A DNA stretch of 64,000 nucleotides, taken from NCBI GenBank assembly GCA_023404955.1, contig JAEXZY010000007.1:48748-112747 (forward strand), in the 5' to 3' direction. The stretch comes from Actinomycetes bacterium (lineage in GTDB: Bacteria; Actinomycetota; Actinomycetes; Mycobacteriales; Mycobacteriaceae). The notes under the pieces are model-generated. The model searched no databases. It was not told where the DNA came from and saw only the letters and a program-made list of their open reading frames with translations. The translations under genes and the position numbers were made by a program. The stretch's first letter is position 1. Every line of letters begins with the position of its first letter. Of this stretch, positions 59,796 through 64,000 are shown in pieces.

Positions 59796-60579
59796 GGTTC
59801 CACTGCCCGACGTCGCGGGCCATCACATCGTTGACGTCTACCCGCATGCCGCCGACCAACGGGCCGGGGTTCGACGCGGTGTCCACGATGCGTTGGTACA
59901 GCACCGCTTGCGGGTGGATGCGATTGCCCGACCACGCCTTGGTCTGCCAGGCCCACCGGTAGCCGGGCACGCTGGACGCGCCGACGACGCCGTCGGCGAT
60001 CGCCCACTGGCACGCATCGATGCCCCCGTAGATGCCGGTCCGCTGCACCCCCAGCACGGAGTTGATCCCGCGAAACCAGGGCAGGGCCACGGTGTTCCAC
60101 GTGTCGCGGCTGATGTCTTCGTCGATGGTGAAGAAGATCGGCGCGCTACGTCCGCCCCCGGCGGCGGTGTGCAGTCCCCAGCCGGTGCGGGCGTCGGCGA
60201 CGCCGCCGGCGAATCCGCGGGTGAAGTCCGACGGTGCTGTGCCGCCGGGCTTTCCGTACTGGTAATTGCTGACGATGACGAGCCCCTGGGCGTTCAACGA
60301 GCGCGCGTAGGGCAACGTGATCGGTTTGGCGCCGAAGTTCGATCCGGGTCGCGACAGGGAGACGTAGTTGACGACGCCGGCGTGGCCGGCCGCTCGGATC
60401 GCCTCGGCCGGGATCTGTGCGGCGGCGAAATCGATCAGCGTGGGTGCTGCCGCAGAGGCCGTGGGCGCACCGGCGCCGAGGGCGGCGACGCCCAAGCCGG
60501 CAGATGCGGCAGCTGCGAAGCGCAGCGCGTCGCGGCGCGACACCGCTCGGGTGCGCCGCACATCGGACGGATCAGGCAC
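59785..60579 (-). CDS. Tat-exported DUF1906 protein (Rv2525c-like)
   Basis: A 264-residue protein with a Tat signal (VSRRDALRFAAAASAGLGVAALGAG) and a DUF1906 glycoside-hydrolase-like TIM barrel: DFAAAQIPAEAIRAAGHAGVVNYVS, FTIDEDISRDTW (acidic residue of the barrel), IYGGIDACQWA and WQTKAWSGNRIHPQAVLYQR. It resembles Rv2525c, a Tat substrate linked to cell-wall biology. GTG 60579 gives a regular twin-Arg signal peptide; an open frame upstream is not needed. Confidence 0.9.
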   Translation of the reverse strand: MPDPSDVRRTRAVSRRDALRFAAAASAGLGVAALGAGAPTASAAAPTLIDFAAAQIPAEAIRAAGHAGVVNYVSLSRPGSNFGAKPITLPYARSLNAQGLVIVSNYQYGKPGGTAPSDFTRGFAGGVADARTGWGLHTAAGGGRSAPIFFTIDEDISRDTWNTVALPWFRGINSVLGVQRTGIYGGIDACQWAIADGVVGASSVPGYRWAWQTKAWSGNRIHPQAVLYQRIVDTASNPGPLVGGMRVDVNDVMARDVGQWNLHQ

Positions 60580-60734
60580 GGCGTGATGGTAACCATGTGA
60601 CTGCTGTTGACCGAGTTGCCACGCTGGGCGCGTGGCAGCGTAGTGCTTCCCTGTGCGTACCCAGAGAGAGTCCATGGGCATTTCCTGTGACGCGCACTAG
60701 CTCTGAGCAGGAGTTATACGCGCGAAATGCGTTG

Positions 60735-60755
60735 TTGTCCGGCCATTGTGGACAA
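60735..60755. promoter_or_regulatory. Inverted repeat upstream of the type III PKS gene
   Basis: TTGTCC (60735-60740) and GGACAA (60750-60755) are perfect 6-bp arms with a 9-bp spacer, 51-71 bp before the PKS start, within the 226-bp gap to the DUF1906 gene. A regulator is not identified. Confidence 0.35.
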
Positions 60756-60805
60756 TTGCACAAATAGGTGTTTTCCTGAACCGCTGTCGTCGCGCGGTCG
60801 TGTGA

Positions 60806-61918
60806 ATGCGTATGACCGATACCGTTTTGTCCCGCTCGCATTCTCCGTTCTCCGACGCCCGGCCGGGTGCCCCCAATATCGCCGGCACGGCGGTGGCCTT
60901 GCCGGCTCATCGCTACAGCCAGGCCGATGTCACCTGCCGGCTCACCGACGTCGTCGCACCCGGCTTCGCACGCTTCGCCGAGTCCAGCGGTGTGGAGCAC
61001 CGCAGCCTCGCCCTGCCCCTGGAGCGTTATGGCCGGTTGGACGGTTTCACCGAAGCCAACGCCGCGTACATCGAAGTCGCCGTCGAATTGGGCCGGCGTG
61101 CGGTGACGACTGCCCTCGACGAGGCGCACCTCCGTCCGGCCGACGTGGACGCTATCGTCACCGTGTCGAGCACCGGCGTCGCGGTGCCGACGATCGATGC
61201 CCGTATCGCCGATGCGGTTGGACTCCGGCCCGACGTCAAGCGAATCCCGTTGTTCGGACTCGGTTGTGTGGCCGGTGCGGCCGGTCTGGCGCGTGTGCAC
61301 GATTACCTCCGGGGCTTTCCCGGCCACGTCGCCGTGCTGCTGTCGGTCGAACTGTGCTCGCTCACGCTGCAGCGCGACGACACGTCGATTCCCGCGCTGA
61401 TCGGCGTGTGCCTCTTCGGCGACGGCGCCGCCGCAGTGGTGGCCTCAGGAGCCGAGCGGATGCCGTGGGGACTTCCGGCCCGACCCGCACCACGGGTGCT
61501 CGCCACCCGGAGCCGGCTGTTTCCCGGCACGGTCGACGTGATGGGCTGGAACATCAGCTCGCGCGGCTTCGGATTGGTGATGTCGCGCGACGTGCCGCGC
61601 ATGGCTGAAGACCATCTCGCGGCCGAAGTCGACAGTTTCCTCGCCGAGCACGGCGTGACCACCGCCGACATCGCGGCCTGGATCTGTCACCCGGGTGGAC
61701 CCAAGGTCCTCGACGCGATCGCCGACGCGGTCGGTGTGCAGTCCGGCGCCCTGCGACACAGCTGGGAATCGATGCGCGACAACGGAAACATGTCATCGGT
61801 GTCAGTACTCGACGTGCTGGACCGAACCCTCGCCGCGCGACCCGTCGACGGGTCGTTGGCTGTGATGCTGGCGATGGGGCCGGGATTCAGCTTCGAGCTG
61901 CTTCTCCTGGGGTGGTGA
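60806..61918 (+). CDS. Type III polyketide synthase
   Basis: A 370-residue chalcone-synthase-like enzyme that condenses malonyl-CoA units on an acyl starter. The catalytic Cys is in FGLGCVAGAAGLAR (about residue 157), the His in ICHPGGPKVLDA (near 300) and the Asn in RDNGNMSSVSVL (near 330). Type III PKSs in mycobacteria make alkylpyrones, alkylresorcinols and polyketide quinones. The stop overlaps the next gene's GTG by 4 bp (GTGA), coupling it to an ICMT-like methyltransferase. Confidence 0.93.
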   Translation: MRMTDTVLSRSHSPFSDARPGAPNIAGTAVALPAHRYSQADVTCRLTDVVAPGFARFAESSGVEHRSLALPLERYGRLDGFTEANAAYIEVAVELGRRAVTTALDEAHLRPADVDAIVTVSSTGVAVPTIDARIADAVGLRPDVKRIPLFGLGCVAGAAGLARVHDYLRGFPGHVAVLLSVELCSLTLQRDDTSIPALIGVCLFGDGAAAVVASGAERMPWGLPARPAPRVLATRSRLFPGTVDVMGWNISSRGFGLVMSRDVPRMAEDHLAAEVDSFLAEHGVTTADIAAWICHPGGPKVLDAIADAVGVQSGALRHSWESMRDNGNMSSVSVLDVLDRTLAARPVDGSLAVMLAMGPGFSFELLLLGW

Positions 61919-62427
61919 GCGCAGTGGTCTACACCGTTTTCATCCTGGCTGTCGGGGTCGAGCGCCTCGTCGAGGTCGCGGTGTCGCGCCGCAACGCCCG
62001 CTGGTCGTTTGCCCACGGCGGCAGAGAGTTCGGCCAGGGCCACTATCCCGTGATGGTATCCATGCACACCCTGCTCCTGGTGTCATGCGTGGTCGAGGTC
62101 GGAACCGCACACCGGCCCTTCATCCCATGGCTGGGTTGGCCGATGCTCGCTGTCGTGGTGGCGAGCACGGTGATGCGGTGGTGGTGTGTGTCGGTGCTGG
62201 GCAAGCACTGGAATCCCCGGCTCATCGTCATCAAGGGGGCGCCTCTGGTGAAGCGCGGGCCGTACCGCTGGCTCCACCATCCCAACTACACCGCCGTGGC
62301 CGCCGAGGTCGCAGCGCTGCCGCTGGTACACACGGCCTGGCTCACCGCGCTGGTGTTCAGCGCGGCGAACGCTGCGGTGCTCACCGTGCGAATTCGCACC
62401 GAGAACGCGGCATTGGGCTATGCATGA
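61915..62427 (+). CDS. Isoprenylcysteine methyltransferase-like membrane methyltransferase
   Basis: A 170-residue membrane protein with about four helices and the ICMT signature VKRGPYRWLHHPNYTAV and the C-terminal RIRTENAALGYA. In Streptomyces SrsA/SrsB a type III PKS is paired with such a methyltransferase that O-methylates alkylresorcinols, so a similar role is likely. GTG 61915 overlaps the PKS stop. It is convergent with the MmpL gene, stops 8 bp apart. Confidence 0.9.
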   Translation: MSAVVYTVFILAVGVERLVEVAVSRRNARWSFAHGGREFGQGHYPVMVSMHTLLLVSCVVEVGTAHRPFIPWLGWPMLAVVVASTVMRWWCVSVLGKHWNPRLIVIKGAPLVKRGPYRWLHHPNYTAVAAEVAALPLVHTAWLTALVFSAANAAVLTVRIRTENAALGYA

Positions 62428-62435
62428 CGAAAGGC

Positions 62436-64000
62436 TCAGCCGCCCAACGGAACCGGCGCAGTGTCGGCATCCCGGCTCGGCGGGGCCAGCGGCGGGAAGT
62501 GATTGTCCCCGCGCGGGTAGACCACCTGCGGCCACCAGAACCAGCGGCCCAGCAGCGTCGCGATCGACGGCATCAGGAACGATCGCACCACCAGCGTGTC
62601 GACCAGCAGGCCGATCGCGATCGTCGAACCCATCTGCGCCAGCACCGTCAGGCTGCTGCCCAGCATCGCGGCCATCGTCGCGGCGAACACCAGGCCCGCC
62701 GACGTGACGACCCCGCCGGTGCCGGCCATCGACCGGATGATGCCGGTCTTCAAGCCGGCATGGATCTCCTCGCGAAAGCGGTGCACCAGCAGCAGGTTGT
62801 AGTCCGCACCGACGGCCAGCAGGATGATGACCGACATCAGCATCACCAGCCAGTGGACTTGAATGCCCAGAAGGTCCTGCCAGATCAGCACGGAGATGCC
62901 GAACGACGCCGCGATCGAACTGCCTGCGGTGCCGACGATCGTGGCGGCGGCCACCACGCTGCGCGTCAGGATCAGCATGATCATGAAGATCAGCGTGAGC
63001 GCCGAGACCACGGCGATCAGCAGGTCGTACTTCGCCCCGTCGGCCATGTCCTTGTAGGTGGCCGCGGTGCCACCGATGAGGATCTTCGCGTTCGACAGCG
63101 ACGTCATCTTGATCGCGTTCTGTGCCGCCTCCCGCTCGGCGTCGACGCGCGAGATGCCCTCCACCGTCGCGGGATCGCTCTGATGGGTGATGAACATGCG
63201 GGCCGACTTCCCGTCGGGGGACATGAACATCTTGAGGCCGCGCTGAAAATCGGGGTTGGTGAACGCCTCTGGCGGCAGGAAGAACAGATCGTCGTTCTTG
63301 GCGGTGTCGAAAGCCGCTCCCATGGCCAGCGCGGTGTCGTTCATCGCGCCCATCTGGTCGAGCAGCGCCTTCTGTGAGTTGTACGACGCCCACGTCAGCG
63401 CCAACGTCTGCTTCATCGTTGCGATGGTCTGCGGCAGCAGTGCCGTCAGCTGGGGAGCCAGGTCGGCGAGTTGATCGGTGTTGCCCTGTACCGCGCCCTG
63501 TGCGTCGGTCAACTCGTTGATCCCGTCGAGCGAGTCGAACAGTGATCGGATCGCCGCGCACATCGGGATGTCGTAGCAGTGCGGTTCCCAGTAGAAGTAG
63601 TTGCGCAACGGCCGGAAGAAATCGTCGAAGTTGGCGATCTTGTCCCGCAGATCGTTGGTGACCGCCACCGTCTGCTTCAGCACATCGGTCTGCTCCTGCT
63701 GAGCCGCAGCGCTCTGCTTCTGCAGCGGCAATTGCTCACGCAGCACGTTGATCTGATCGTTGATGTCGGACGCCTGCTTGAGCAGATCGGCCGTGCGGGC
63801 TTCGGCATAGGACTGGGTGAGCTTCTGGTTCACGCCCTGCTGGCCCACGATGTAGGGGATCGAACTGCCTTCGATCGGCGTGCCCAGTGGCCGGGTGATC
63901 GTCTGCACCCGGGCGATGCCCGGGAGGTGGAACACGCTCTTGGCGACCCGGTCCACGACGAGCATGTCCGTCGAGTTGCGCAGGTCGTGGTCGGAAACCA
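62436..64000 (-). CDS. MmpL-family RND transporter, N-terminus cut by window
   Basis: The C-terminal 520 residues of an MmpL transporter that exports lipids or siderophores across the plasma membrane. SDHDLRNSTDMLVVDRVAKSVF, a large periplasmic loop with two Cys (PHCYDIPMCAAIRS) and the TM10 motif GADYNLLLVHRFREE with the essential Asp-Tyr pair identify it, close to the MmpL4/5 group. The frame is open through position 64000, so the start lies beyond. No MmpS gene is visible here. Confidence 0.93.
   Translation of the reverse strand, partial: VSDHDLRNSTDMLVVDRVAKSVFHLPGIARVQTITRPLGTPIEGSSIPYIVGQQGVNQKLTQSYAEARTADLLKQASDINDQINVLREQLPLQKQSAAAQQEQTDVLKQTVAVTNDLRDKIANFDDFFRPLRNYFYWEPHCYDIPMCAAIRSLFDSLDGINELTDAQGAVQGNTDQLADLAPQLTALLPQTIATMKQTLALTWASYNSQKALLDQMGAMNDTALAMGAAFDTAKNDDLFFLPPEAFTNPDFQRGLKMFMSPDGKSARMFITHQSDPATVEGISRVDAEREAAQNAIKMTSLSNAKILIGGTAATYKDMADGAKYDLLIAVVSALTLIFMIMLILTRSVVAAATIVGTAGSSIAASFGISVLIWQDLLGIQVHWLVMLMSVIILLAVGADYNLLLVHRFREEIHAGLKTGIIRSMAGTGGVVTSAGLVFAATMAAMLGSSLTVLAQMGSTIAIGLLVDTLVVRSFLMPSIATLLGRWFWWPQVVYPRGDNHFPPLAPPSRDADTAPVPLGG

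Noticed and set aside
1..64000. Search for insertion sequences, prophage, tRNA and attachment sites
   Set aside because: No transposase, integrase, phage protein, tRNA cloverleaf or flanking direct repeats were recognised by eye, including in the 53-64 kb accessory region.

Overview
The window is a high-GC, gene-dense actinobacterial chromosome segment, almost certainly from a rapidly growing Mycobacterium (Mycolicibacterium). Gene content and order from about 1 to 53 kb follow the M. tuberculosis block Rv1206 to Rv1257c: fadD6, folP2, gpgS, tag, glgA/glgC, the Rv1216c-Rv1219c efflux operon, sigE-rseA-htrA-tatB, mrp, corA, lpqZ, kgd, deaD and cyp130. There are GTG and leaderless-looking starts, many 4-bp ATGA/GTGA overlaps, DUF732 and LprE-type secreted proteins and an MmpL transporter. 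I see no rRNA, tRNA, insertion sequence, prophage or CRISPR array.

Layout. 1-7.8 kb: lipid activation (fadD6, 5' truncated by the window), folP2, glucosylglycerate synthesis (gpgS), DNA repair (tag), a methyltransferase, a DUF3117 protein, and the divergent glgA/glgC pair. 7.8-13.6 kb: a pyrimidine-dimer-glycosylase-like protein, a frameshifted DUF4126 gene, the TetR/ABC-exporter/membrane methyltransferase operon, and an O-methyltransferase. 13.8-18.3 kb: the envelope-stress module sigE-rseA-htrA-tatB with mrp convergent. 18.3-26.9 kb: a lytic transglycosylase-like secreted protein, DUF1003, a soluble MgtE-N/CBS protein, a citrate-lyase-like CoA ester lyase, two membrane proteins, a SUFU-domain protein, corA and a malic enzyme. 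lpqY-sugABC, which in M. tuberculosis lies before corA, is absent here.

26.9-37.5 kb: lpqZ, a RidA/MarR divergent pair, an SDR, a DUF732 protein, a TetR-S9 peptidase pair, the giant kgd (E2-E1 2-oxoglutarate enzyme) and a membrane protein. 37.7-53.3 kb: two MFS exporters, two flavin oxidoreductases, a RecB-like nuclease-helicase, a mechanosensitive-channel-like protein, lprE, deaD, an acyltransferase and the cyp130-tetR operon. Compared with M. tuberculosis, the Rv1257c-like oxidase has moved next to the Rv1251c-like helicase.

53.4-64 kb is accessory. It is built of regulator-enzyme pairs (LysR/alcohol dehydrogenase, TetR/FAD monooxygenase, TetR plus a small CxxC protein/alpha-beta hydrolase), a Tat-exported DUF1906 protein, a type III polyketide synthase coupled to an ICMT-like methyltransferase, and a convergent MmpL transporter cut by the window end. 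It also holds two probable gene remnants.

The most distinctive sequence-level signal is a set of clear palindromic, often tandem, operators beside five different TetR regulators. Others are a repeat array in the glgA/glgC intergenic region, two large extragenic dyads, and the type III PKS-methyltransferase unit facing an MmpL gene.
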